A stretch of DNA of 64,000 nucleotides from NCBI GenBank assembly GCA_001510575.1, contig LNGK01000006.1, positions 1 to 64,000 of the forward strand, written 5' to 3'. Source of the DNA: Knoxdaviesia capensis (Eukaryota > Ascomycota > Sordariomycetes > Microascales > Gondwanamycetaceae). The notes beneath the pieces were generated by a model, which was not told where the DNA came from, searched no databases, and saw only the letters and a list, made by a program, of their open reading frames with translations. Shown here in pieces: positions 54,554 to 64,000 of the stretch. Within the stretch, counting starts at the first letter, position 1. Every line of letters starts with the position of its first letter. The translations under genes and the position numbers were made by a program.

Positions 54554-55997
54554 GCGTAGATGAGTATCCAAACATGGCCAAAGCCAGCATCACCGCATTT
54601 ACCAGAACAAGACGGACGATGACGAGTGTCTGTACCTCAAGTGCAGCTTCGACTTACTGTTTCGGTGTTTGATACATTTTCCAGACTCACACCGGTGTTA
54701 CTACATGGCGATATAGGCCTCTTAATTCTCCCGATACTCTCTTCTCCTCTTGAAGCGAACCGTGGGAATCTGCGCCGCCCAGGATTTGACAACAAACGGT
54801 GAATATAGCCCTGACCTGAGTTTCAGAGGGCCCATGAGCCCAGACCAAGCCCCAACTGTGACGCCTATGGACACATCCCAGTCAAAGTTCTATAGAGGAT
54901 CTGCTTCGGCCCCCGTTCGGAACCCCTGCGCAGCTCCTTTTTCCTGCTAATTGGATGGGACCGGGTTTGTACCAGGGCTAAACGGTGATCCATATCAAAA
55001 GATTTTCGGGGTTTCTTTTTCTTCTTTTTCTTTCCGTTTCTGTGATTCACCCTCCCTTGACGGTCCACATCGAAACACCCTCCAAACATTTCGAGGGAGA
55101 GGACGACGACCACGAGACGAGTTTGACCGATCTCACGACGACCGAGTTGTGCAGATATAAACCGGATAATCCTGCCCCCCTCTAAGCAGCAAAACAAACG
55201 AGAAGAAAAACAAACGCCGTCCCCTGGTTACCTGGCCACAGTGGGTTTTCTCCGACTTGCGTCGTCCTGCAGGCTTCCCGCATGCATAGACGAGGATAAC
55301 ACGACGCCTAAAGACGCTACTCTAAACCTGCAGCGTAAACACAATATACGCAAAGCGGAGACCCCGACACAAGAGGGTCGGCGATAGAGAGAGAGGGAGA
55401 GGGAGATACCAAAGCCCATGTTTATGCCTGCTGTCGTGCAGCCGCTGTGCAGTTGAACCGGCAGATACAGACACGTCAACTGTTAGTTGGTGAGTGCAAA
55501 CACTTTGGGAAGAGGAATTACGGGTCGTTGTCTATTTTAGTCGTCTCTAATGCGTGTGTTCTTTTCGTCGGGTTGCAGGTGATACAGTAATACCCAACAC
55601 AGCCTGTTGTTTTTGGTTGGCGATCGACCCTCACTCGACCTTGTTGTAAACAACCACGAAAGAAACAAAGACAGCGATTTTTTTTTTCTGCTGATCTAAA
55701 ATCTTGTCTTTCTGTTTCCCCCTGTTGTTTCTCATCATCTTCTTTTCTTCCCGCTCTTTCTTTTAATTTTTTCTTCTTGATCCCTTGACCTTTTGGACTC
55801 TGTCTCCCTCTTCGATCTCTTGCAATCGGCATCCGACGGATTCCAGTCGAGCGGGCCCATTTCCCCGACCAGCTTGTCCTTGATCCAACACGTCCGGCCC
55901 TTCGATTCTTCCGAGGCGAATGCCGGGATCGGCCGACCTCTAGTTCTTCTTTCACCAACAAACACACACATACTCTCACCCACCTACACACCCAAGG

Positions 55998-58900
55998 ATG
56001 GTTCGCGTAACGGACGACCTGGCGTTGTCCGCAGAACACGTGTCGCTGTACCATGCGTCCGACCCTCTTCTCGGCCACCTCCCGGTGCTCATCTTCTACG
56101 GCCCTTCCACCACTGCCAACTACACCCTCAACAGCTCTCGCGTGCAGGTGCACGTGTTCAGCGCTGCCGGCTTCCAACAGTTTCACCGCATCACCATCTC
56201 GCCTAATTCGCCCTTCTATGCTGTTGTCAACTACCTTCCGCGCGAGTTCCAAGGCGACGAGGTCTACCGAGGCCTTGCCTTTGGCCTGCTCAAGTATTTC
56301 ACCGAACTCCCCGATGTCGTGAAAACCCACCTCAAGAATCTGTACCCCACAACGCGGGGCCGCCGCCCGGGCTCGGCTCCGGCCCTGTTCGGGGAGCAAC
56401 ATGCAGCCGATCTGGCCCAGGCCATGGTCAAGTCCGAAAACACAGCTTCGGTTATCAACGCTCTGCACATGACTTTACAGACGCAACACTCGAACAATAT
56501 CGATGTCGATTTTGTGCTTCCCCCGGGCTCGATAGTGCCGTCCCGGCCTGACGGCGTCGACGACGAATTCGATCTGCGAGACGACGATGGCGACGATGTC
56601 ATTGACCCGACACTGCGGCAGTACGGTTCCCTTGCCCCGCTCATAAAACTGCTGGGAGAGCCGGTGTTTCTTCCCACGTCGAGACTTCGCCGCGCTCCGT
56701 CCAAGCCCACCGCTCTGAACCGGGGAAAGTCGTTTGGCAAGGAACAGAAGATGGAGCTGCGCATGAAGCTCCGCGAGCTGGTCGACACCGAGGAGCGATA
56801 CGTCTCCAAGCTATCCGAGCTCGTTGGCACCATTGCCACCGACTTCCGCAACGAAGCTGCAAAGAAGGCTCCCACCAGCATCAGCCCCTCCGCGTCCGAT
56901 CTCGACAAACTGTTCCCCAAATCGGCCGACACCATCCTGCAGCTAAACTCGACCTTCATGCAGGAGCTGCGCCGCATCCTGGACGAGAGCGAGGAGGAGG
57001 CCGTCCAGGACTTTGACAACCCGGCCGTCATGCTCACCGGCTCCAAGCAGGGTCTCTTGCGACAACGTGACGCTAGCGGCGCCTACGCTGTGGCAAGACT
57101 GTTCCTCGAGTGGTTCCCCAAGTTTACCGACAGCTACCAAGACTACATCCGCGCCAGCCAGCACTTCCCGCAGATTCTCAACGGCTTCCTCGATCGCCAG
57201 TCCAGCTTCAAGCAGCGCGTGAACCAGACGGGAGAGCAAACTCTGCGGTCCATCCTCATCGAGCCTGTGCAGCGTCTTCCGCGCTACAGCCTCCTGATCG
57301 ACCAGATCGTCAGCAGCCTGCCCATGACCCATATTGCGCTTCAGCCTATGTTGCGCGCTCGCGACATCATCGCCAACATTTGCTCCATGGACGAGCCCCT
57401 CCAGGACAAGCCGCATGTGACCAATCGCCTGCGTAATCTTGTCGAGTCGTGGCCGTCGGATCTCGAGCCCCAGGGCCGTCTGATCGTTGCTGCTGACTTT
57501 GTCGAGATTCCTCCGCCTATCGACCCGGCCAAGGCCAACCAGCTTGACCGCGCCGGCATGTTCCTGGTGTACTCCGACTGCCTGGTGATTCTGAAGAAGA
57601 AGGCTCTGAATCTTGGCGCGCGGGATTTGATCCGTGAACTCGACCGGCCGTCTCCCGCCGGCTTGATGATGTCCATGGCTAACGCTGCCGGCGGTCCGGG
57701 AAACTACGATCTCGCTTTTGCTGGGTGGCACGCGCTTTCCGATGTCCGGTTCACCGAGTCGACTGATGGGGGCCTGGTGTGGATGACATCGATGGCTGAG
57801 ATGAAGGGCGTGTCCAACGTCCCCGCGGTGTCGAGCAGCATGACAAGCAGCATTGGCCTGGTGCGCCGAAACACCGGCGAGGACAGCTCGCTGTACAGCA
57901 CCGCCTCATCCACATCAACCTCGACCGCCATGACCAGCCGCTGTTTCCTGCTCTGCGAGGGCTACGAGGGAAAAGCGCTCCGGTGGACGGAGGAAGTGGC
58001 CAAAGCGCGCGTCGAGGGCCGTTTTGCCGAGGCCGAGCGCGAGGACCCGGCGTGGACGCTGCGGGCGGTGCGCATGCCGGACAGCAACCTCGGGCTGTTT
58101 GCGGCGGTCTTCCACGAAGGCGCCGAGGAGCTCGTCGAGGGCCGCAAGGAACCCGCCCCGGTGCGCGTTGTTGTCGACCATGAACGCGGTACCAAGGGGG
58201 CACCCGTTGGTCACTACGGCGTGGAGATCGTGGTGGATGTCAAGACTGTTGGGGCCCCCAACGGGGGCGAGATCCGGCGGGTGGTGGTTCGGAGCGTCGG
58301 CCTGAATGCTAAGGTCTATACAGACGACGTTGCTCTGGAGGATTTCCTGCCGACTCTGTCTCGTCGAGGTAAGAACTTCTTGAACTGCTCTAGTATCTTG
58401 TCTATCTTGTTGCTAATGTGACCTTTGTGTGTGTTTGTTTGTATAGTTATTCAACTCATGAGCACCCAATTCAACACTTCGAACCGACGACTTGCGCCCG
58501 CGCTGGTTTCATACTACACACGCACCCTGAAGGGCCTTAGCCTGACGGTGGGCCGCGAAAAGGCCCGGTCGTTCCTGGGAACATCCCCCGTCAAGCTCCT
58601 TTCAAGCTTCTGGGGCGCTGCCTCGTCGTCCATGTCTACAGGCACTGGAGCCGGAGCCGATCAGGCGTTTGCTACCGGCCCAGTTCCTGGATCGCCGCTG
58701 AAGCACTCGCGTACACCCCTCACTGCCGTATTCCCCCCGACACTGCAGCATTCGGCCAGCACTAGCAGCCAGCACTCGATATTCGGATCGACGCGCGACC
58801 GGGACCGGGTCCCCATGGCCGAAGGCCAGAACCGGCCCGAGAACCCGCTGGTGCGTCTCGAAGAGACCTTCACGACATATGTGGCGGCTCTGCAGGGCAA

Positions 58901-61298
58901 GAAGGGCGGCATTGCCGGCCGTGCGATTCTGGGCCGGGGCAACCTTGCCGACGAACTCGCCGTCAACGACATCTACAACCGGTTCATTGAGACGCCGCTG
59001 GACGTGACCTATGCCAACGAGTACCCTGCCGAAGTGGTGTTTGTGGCGTTTGAGAAGTTTTTGCGCATTGCTTGGACAGCCCAGATGGGACCAGTTATGA
59101 CTATCCAGTCCCTGGACAAGCTGTTGGCGCGCCTGAACCGCCGGGTTCCCGGAGACTTTGCGGATTTCGTCAACTTCTTGTTTGGCGAGATGGCTCCGCA
59201 GAATCGCCGGGGCTTTACCGCGTTGATCAAGCTCTTGGCGGATCTTCTTGATGGCTGTGGCAACGACAGTGACCGTGGAGCGCTGACGGTCGCGTTTGCA
59301 GAGTTGATTGTGGGATGTGATGAGGGCGGCGGCAATGGCGACGCCCACCAGTACATCAACCTGCTTGACCGCTTGGTAGAGGACAGCGATCGGCTGCTCG
59401 AAGAGCCGCTGTCGCTGTCGTTCAGCACTCCGGCAGCCGGAAGCTTTACGCTGGGCACCACGGCCACGTCGGGATACGCCCATGAATCGCTGACGTCCAC
59501 CATGCGGGGAAGCAGCTCGCACACGAACAAGTCCCACAGCGGCTCGCTGACATCTAACACGTCATCGCTGCGGCGCAAGTTCGGCTTCGACACGCTGCTG
59601 ATGCGGCAGAACAGCAGCAAGAACAGCGAGGCGGGGTTTGGGCTCGGCTTCGGCTCGTCGAATTCCGGTCAGGCTCCTGGATCCGCGGGTAGTGGCTCGG
59701 GCTCGGGAACTGGCTCGGGATCGGTGTGGCGCAGCCTTAGCAAGCATTCGCGCAACGCCATCTCCATCGACGCGAGCGCCGGCACGGTTAGTCTTTCGCG
59801 CGCGGCGACCTCGGGACGCACCCGCTCGATTGACATGGGCGTGCCCGGCGGTATTGCGGGACTGGTGCCGTCGGCTAGCGTGTCGGGGGTCCCGGGACGT
59901 CGTCGTCCCGGGTCGCGTGACCGGCCGGCGGTTGCTGGAGCGTTTGAAGAGAACCCTCTGCAGCCGCCGATCACGTTGCGGCCGACGAGCTCGCATCGTC
60001 TTCTGGAAACCATAGGGGAGCCTTCTGACGATACTGGCGAGGCGGCAGGCGGTGGCGGCGCAGGTCTGAGCGCCAGAACCGGGCTTGCCGGAACCCCCAA
60101 GTCGTCTCCCCGGCGCAAGAGACGCAGCTCGCTCTCCGATCTGCGTAGTTTGATGGAGGCTACTGGAATCCGCGATGAGGAGGATGCCGGCGCGGATGTC
60201 GTGGTGGAGCGGACAGTCATGCCCCTTCAGATTACCAAGCAGACCTCCGAGAAGTTCAACTCGACTCCCAGAGCGGCACCGGTGATTTCACCCGGAACTC
60301 CCTTGGCGTCACGGATCCCCATCAGCCCTCACTCTCAGGCCTTTGCAGCTATGCAAGGCAACTTGAATGCAACCCCAGGACTTCCTGTTGGAGGAAGCTT
60401 CCAGGGCCCGTTCCCTGCCACGTCGCAGAGTCTGCGGTTCCCCAAGCAGAAAGAAAATGTCGACGTCTCTGCGCTCTCGGCGTCGGTTGGTCCTGGAGGC
60501 GGCAACGCGTCTGGGGCTGCTGACTCGACTGCGCCGGATGCTGGTAGCAAGCCTGCAGTGAAGGCGCTGGGCATATCGAACATCCCCACACTCAAGCCGC
60601 GGTCGACGGCGCCCGCGACTATGGGCGGCGAGCGGAGCCCGACCCGCGGCGGTGGCGGCAGCACATCGCAGAAACTTCGACTGCAATCGCCCCAGAAGCT
60701 GCGCGAGCGCCTCCAGACCGAAAAGCGCGCGGTTGAAGAGGTTGATGCATCCCTGCGGACTGAGCTGACGAAGATTGCGGAGGATATGGCGCGGCTGGGA
60801 AGCAGCCATGGCGTTTTGAACGGAAGCAGCAGCAACGCGAGCAGCATCAACGGTGCTGGCAGCAGCAGCATGATCAGCGCGGCGGAGATCCAGCGACTGG
60901 CAGCGGCGGTCAAAGCCCTGGAAGACCGACTCCCGACGACGCTGCGGGAAGTGTCCGGGCGGCAGAGCTCGCTGCAGATCGAGATGGACGGGGCGCTGCG
61001 CACGGCGGAGACGAAGGCGCGGGCGGTCGACCAGATGTACAAGGAGGCGACGGCGGAGAACGAGCTGCTGTACGAGAAGTTCAACTCGGAGCTGGCGAAG
61101 ATTGTCAAGGCGGTCAAGGGCAAGGGCCGCGAGGACAAGGAGGAGTTGGTGACGCGGCTGCGCGAGCAGAGCGAGGAGACGGCGCGGCTGAAGAAGGAGA
61201 ATGCGCGCTTGCGGCGTGAGGTGGCCGGGCTGCGGGCCGCGGCGGTTGGCATGTCTGCTGCGGCGTCAAAAGAAGCGCCGAAGGAGGGTGCCAACTGA
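55998..61298 (+). CDS. bud3: Bud3-type Rho GEF with C-terminal coiled coil
   Basis: Exons 55998-58368 and 58447-61298 (1740 aa), with a GTAAGA-TAG intron in phase 1. The N-terminal 120 residues (VRVTDDLALSAEHVSLYH, LPVLIFYGPST) match the Bud3 N-terminal region. A DH (RhoGEF) domain spans about 250-480 (KLRELVDTEERYVSKLSEL, RSILIEPVQRLPRYSLLIDQI), followed by a PH-like segment to about 720. In the second exon, about 925-1085 resembles a RhoGAP fold (VAFEKFLRIAW, APQNRRGFTALIKLLADLL). A long Ser/Gly/Pro-rich disordered part follows, with a coiled coil from about 1600 to the end. In Neurospora, Bud3 is the GEF for Rho4 and is needed for septation; the same role is inferred. The family name rests on the N-terminus and architecture. 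Confidence 0.85.
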
Positions 61299-61682
61299 AC
61301 AGTCCGACGGGCCTGAAGACGGTGTTTTCTTATGGCGGTTAAGCGTCTTGCTCTTTTCACTTTCTTTCCCCTTCTTAGAAGGGGAACACGACGATGAACG
61401 ATTGAACAGGCTTTTTCAATGGCGAACGAGGATGTTTGTTTGATAATGCTTTGGCCGGCGGGAAGGGGAAACCTCGGGCGGGGATTTGTTTGTTTCTTTT
61501 TTCGTTACGGGGTGTACCGGAAGGGGAACGGAATGGTATTGATTCTGTGTATGAATAGAGAGCATTTGATTTGTTGCACGCACACACGGAGCTTCTGACG
61601 ACCACAAGAAAAAAAGCCTTAACTTTCGGTTTGGTTGATTCCTTGTATTGTGTGCCTGGAGGCTTTTCATACCCGATGTCTC
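61299..61682. other. Convergent 3' region, Bud3-type gene / REV7
   Basis: 384 bases between converging stop codons, with T-rich 3' UTR-like sequence. Nothing else seen. Confidence 0.6.
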
Positions 61683-62891
61683 TCATGACTTTGTACTTGA
61701 TTTACTGGCATCTTCAGCCCTTGCGGTCTGGGCAGCATCAAACGCGGCCTGCAGAGCTTCGGTCTTGCCCTCGGCCTCTTCGGCCCAGCACTCGAAGAAC
61801 ATCGGCCCGGCTGCGACAGACCGGATGGGCCGGGTTGCCTGGCGGGAAAGCTTTGGGCGGTTTCGGCGAGAGCGGGATTTCGGAGGGCGGCGATTGTGGA
61901 GGGGTTCTGTGGGAACCCAGGATCGTGGCTGTAGATAGAAACGTAAGTGATGGTGAACTACAAGTGGATTGGAAGGGGAGGAGGAGAGAGGACACACTAT
62001 TAACGGCGCCGGGGCTTCATCTCTAAGTTCAATGGCCACTGTATACGTGCACGCATCAGGAAGTTGGCCTAGTTCCTCCGCAGTGTGGGAGAGTCGTCGT
62101 AAAGCCGCGCGGAACTGCTCGTCCACATCGACCCAGTTGATTGGCGCCGCGGACCGGGCCGCCCCCGCGCCACTCTCACTGGCCTCGGCCTCGTTGGCAC
62201 TGTCGGCGTCGCTATCGGAGTCGTCTTCGTCCCGGGTCTCGCCGCCCTCCTCATCATCCAGCGCATCAAGTCCGCCCCCATCATCGGCCTCGTCGGAGTC
62301 CGAGCGGGCGCCGAACGCAGCCTCCTCGTCGTCGTCGGCCGGGCTATCGTCCGCGGCAGCATCCGGGCCGTCCAGGAACGCCGGGAACCGCGACACATCG
62401 AACACCCAGCGCTCAACCACCGCGCGCACACCAGCCGCACCTCCGCCTCCGCTGCCGCCGCCCTGTGCAGCGGGTGCCGCAATCCCCGCAGCCGCGCTCG
62501 CCACCGCGCGCGCATCCGCAACCGACACCGTCGGCGGTGCGTGCACGACAAACGCGATCCGATCGACATTTCCGGCACGGACTTGGCGGCGCACGGCGGC
62601 CACGGCATCGGCCACCCACGCGCGCACCGCTGGATGGCGGGACTGGTGGACCGGCAGGTTGTAGGCGCGGGCCGAGAGGAATGTGCGGGCCGGGTACAGG
62701 TTGCGCAGGAAGAGCAGGGTGTGGATGCTGGAGGTGAGGAAGTCGGCAAACGCGGCGAGGAGGGTTTCGGCGTCGGAGAGCGGGACGAGGACGGGGGCCG
62801 GGGCTGAGTCCGGGCGGCCTGTTGTGTGGGGGCCCGAGGGCGAGTCCGGGGCCGCCGGCGGTGGCCGGCCATCTCGTGAGCTTGGTCGCAT
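61683..62891 (-). CDS. rev7: HORMA protein Rev7, DNA polymerase zeta subunit
   Basis: Exons 62891-61998 and 61928-61683 (379 aa). HORMA features: LLAAFADFLTSSIHTLLFLRNLYPARTF (43-71), VHQSRHPAVRAWVADAV, then DRIAFVV; later AALRRLSHTAEELGQLPDACTYTVAIELR, a SWVPTEP motif and a closing IRSVAAGPMFFECWAEE. Rev7 binds Rev3 and Rev1 in translesion synthesis. An Asp/Glu/Ser-rich insert of about 70 residues (175-245) interrupts the domain and makes the protein far longer than human REV7 (211 aa). The intron (GTGTGT-CAG, 69 nt) has no stop and a length divisible by three, so retention would add 23 residues and keep the frame. I prefer splicing, because it restores the expected spacing before the WVP motif. 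Confidence 0.85.
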   Translation of the reverse strand: MRPSSRDGRPPPAAPDSPSGPHTTGRPDSAPAPVLVPLSDAETLLAAFADFLTSSIHTLLFLRNLYPARTFLSARAYNLPVHQSRHPAVRAWVADAVAAVRRQVRAGNVDRIAFVVHAPPTVSVADARAVASAAAGIAAPAAQGGGSGGGGAAGVRAVVERWVFDVSRFPAFLDGPDAAADDSPADDDEEAAFGARSDSDEADDGGGLDALDDEEGGETRDEDDSDSDADSANEAEASESGAGAARSAAPINWVDVDEQFRAALRRLSHTAEELGQLPDACTYTVAIELRDEAPAPLIVCPLSSSPSNPLVVHHHLRFYLQPRSWVPTEPLHNRRPPKSRSRRNRPKLSRQATRPIRSVAAGPMFFECWAEEAEGKTEALQAAFDAAQTARAEDASKSSTKS

Positions 62892-63409
62892 TGTATGTGA
62901 GACTTTCTGAAGCTTTGGGCTGATCGAATCGAAAAAGGGAAATGTGATGGGGATTTGAAAACAGAATTGTACAGCCAAGACTATTACTCGAGATTCACAG
63001 CCTCCCAAAGCTCTCGAGATTGTCTAAAGTGGGAAAAAGAAAGACAAAGGCCGTCATACAAACGCGCGGTTTCCATGATCACCATTGGGCCCCACTTTAA
63101 GCTTCTATGCAAACGCGAGATTGCCGCGTTCGTCATGTGATGAGCACGGGCAGCTTATAACCCTAATTATGCCCCGCCCCGCCCTCTAACCCCAACAAAC
63201 ATGGAATGATGACGCCCCAGATCTGCCTACATACTCAGACAACAAGAAGTCAGTCAACCTTCTCCGTTACAAACTCTTTGGAAGAATTGTTGACCCAACT
63301 TCCTTGCCCTATTACCATCACAGATCCCTACTTTAACTGTAATGCATTTTTGGTGATTCATTGCCCCCCTCCTTTTCCCTTAACTTGCCTATTTACAGAA
63401 TTTCCCCAC
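62892..63409. promoter_or_regulatory. Divergent promoter, REV7 / PI31, with telobox
   Basis: AACCCTAA at 63159-63166, about 250 bases from each start codon. An ATTTACAG just before the PI31 ATG could be the acceptor of a 5' UTR intron. Confidence 0.45.
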
Positions 63410-64000
63410 ATGACTATTGATAACTCCGCCCGGCGCCGGGCAGTGCTCCGGCACATGGCCGAAGCGCTGCCGACGCACGCCAAAGACGACCCGACGTCGG
63501 ACCTGAGCTCCTCGTACGAGGCCGTGGCCCTGCTTGTCCACGCATACATGGCCAGCCTGTCGTTCCGGCTGCTGGGCTTCGACGAGGACCGCCGCACGGA
63601 GAGCGAATGCCAGCAGCTGGCGCCGCGGCTGCCTGCGGCGTGGAACGCGGCGTTTGGGAACCACGTGTTCGTGTACGCGCACAAGCAGTCGGCCATGACG
63701 TTCGTCATCCGCATCGATCGCATGGGCACGAAGCTCGAGGTGCGCGGCCTGGGCGTCGGCGATGAGCGGATCCACCGTGCGGAGTTCCTCGCGCGCGATG
63801 TCGTTGCTTCGGCGAAGCTGCCGTTGAGAATCACGCTGGATGCTGCTGGCGACGAGGACCGGAGTGATTTGCAGGCCAAGCTGGAGCAGATCTTCGTGTC
63901 CCCGGAAGCCATCGATAGTACGTTCTCGTGTGGTGTGGTTCTGGTCTCATCATTTCCAGTTTAGTGCTAACGTCTGTGCTCCGCTAGAATTCCTCGACGA
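63410..64000 (+). CDS. PI31/Fub1-like proteasome regulator, 5' part (cut by window end)
   Basis: Exon 1 is 63410-63917; the intron (GTACGT, branch TGCTAAC, acceptor CTAG) leads to exon 2 from 63988, which runs off the window. The 173 visible residues fit the PI31 N-terminal (FP-type) domain: SSSYEAVALLVHAYMASLSFRLLGF, a central LPAAWNAAFGNHVFVYAHKQS, then FVIRIDRMGTKLEVRGLG and EFLARDVVAS. The missing C-terminal half would be the Pro/Gly-rich tail that contacts the 20S proteasome. Yeast Fub1 is the counterpart. The start is the first ATG of the conserved region; an upstream in-frame extension looks non-coding. Confidence 0.8.

Larger units (their letters stand above)
53804..55997. other. Divergent intergenic region, DCC1 / Bud3-type gene
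   Basis: Contains a double telobox near DCC1 (53936-53951), another telobox at 54435-54442, an inverted repeat at 54496-54553 and a pyrimidine-rich leader before the Bud3-type start (about 55680-55990). No gene that I can support. Confidence 0.55.

Overview
This is nuclear DNA of a filamentous ascomycete, most likely a Eurotiomycete (Aspergillus/Penicillium-like). The evidence is: short introns with GT-AG ends and CTAAC branch sites, GC-rich third codon positions, pyrimidine-rich promoters, an AT-rich block mutated in the manner of repeat-induced point mutation (RIP), and typical Pezizomycotina proteins (Bud3-type GEF, TRPY channel, BEM1, RAD4). The taxonomic placement is inferred from protein character; no search was run.

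Layout. 1-3034 is a RIP-mutated repeat relic. Then come a signal-peptide SET-domain protein (-), a vacuolar TRPY/YVC1-like channel (+), a membrane protein of unknown role (+), VPS36 of ESCRT-II (-) and a divergent THP3-like SAC3/GANP protein (+). An 8.3-kb stretch without a convincing gene follows (16957-25265), holding one unusually long open frame on the minus strand. Next are BEM1 (+), a CENP-B-type HTH protein (-), a large single-exon protein with a possible PD-(D/E)XK nuclease-like part and an atypical kinase domain (-), an AYR1-like short-chain reductase (+), an SMP-30/lactonohydrolase-like protein with a probable GC-AG intron (-), the tiny ATP synthase subunit k gene ATP19 (-), an unknown 680-residue protein with an RG-rich tail (-), a mitochondrial fission process protein of the MTP18 family (+), a CUZ1-like AN1 zinc-finger/UBL protein (+) and RAD4 (+). 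Downstream of RAD4 lies about 1 kb packed with short hairpins. The right end carries a short DCC1-like gene (-), a 1740-residue Bud3-type Rho GEF (+), REV7 (-) and the 5' part of a PI31/FUB1 proteasome regulator (+, cut by the window end).

The genes are mostly unrelated housekeeping functions: polarity and septation (BEM1, Bud3), endosome/vacuole (VPS36, YVC1), mitochondria (ATP19, MTP18-like), genome maintenance (RAD4, DCC1, REV7) and proteasome/Cdc48 (CUZ1-like, PI31). There is no biosynthetic cluster. A shared non-coding theme is the telobox AACCCTAA/TTAGGGTT, found in many of the intergenic regions, often close to start codons. The best candidates for something undescribed are the hairpin-dense tract at about 51.9-52.8 kb, the nuclease-like/kinase fusion at 31.4-34.1 kb, the 459-codon open frame in the gene-poor region, and the RG-tailed unknown protein. 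Exon boundaries were assigned by hand from splice signals, reading frame and family similarity recalled from general knowledge.
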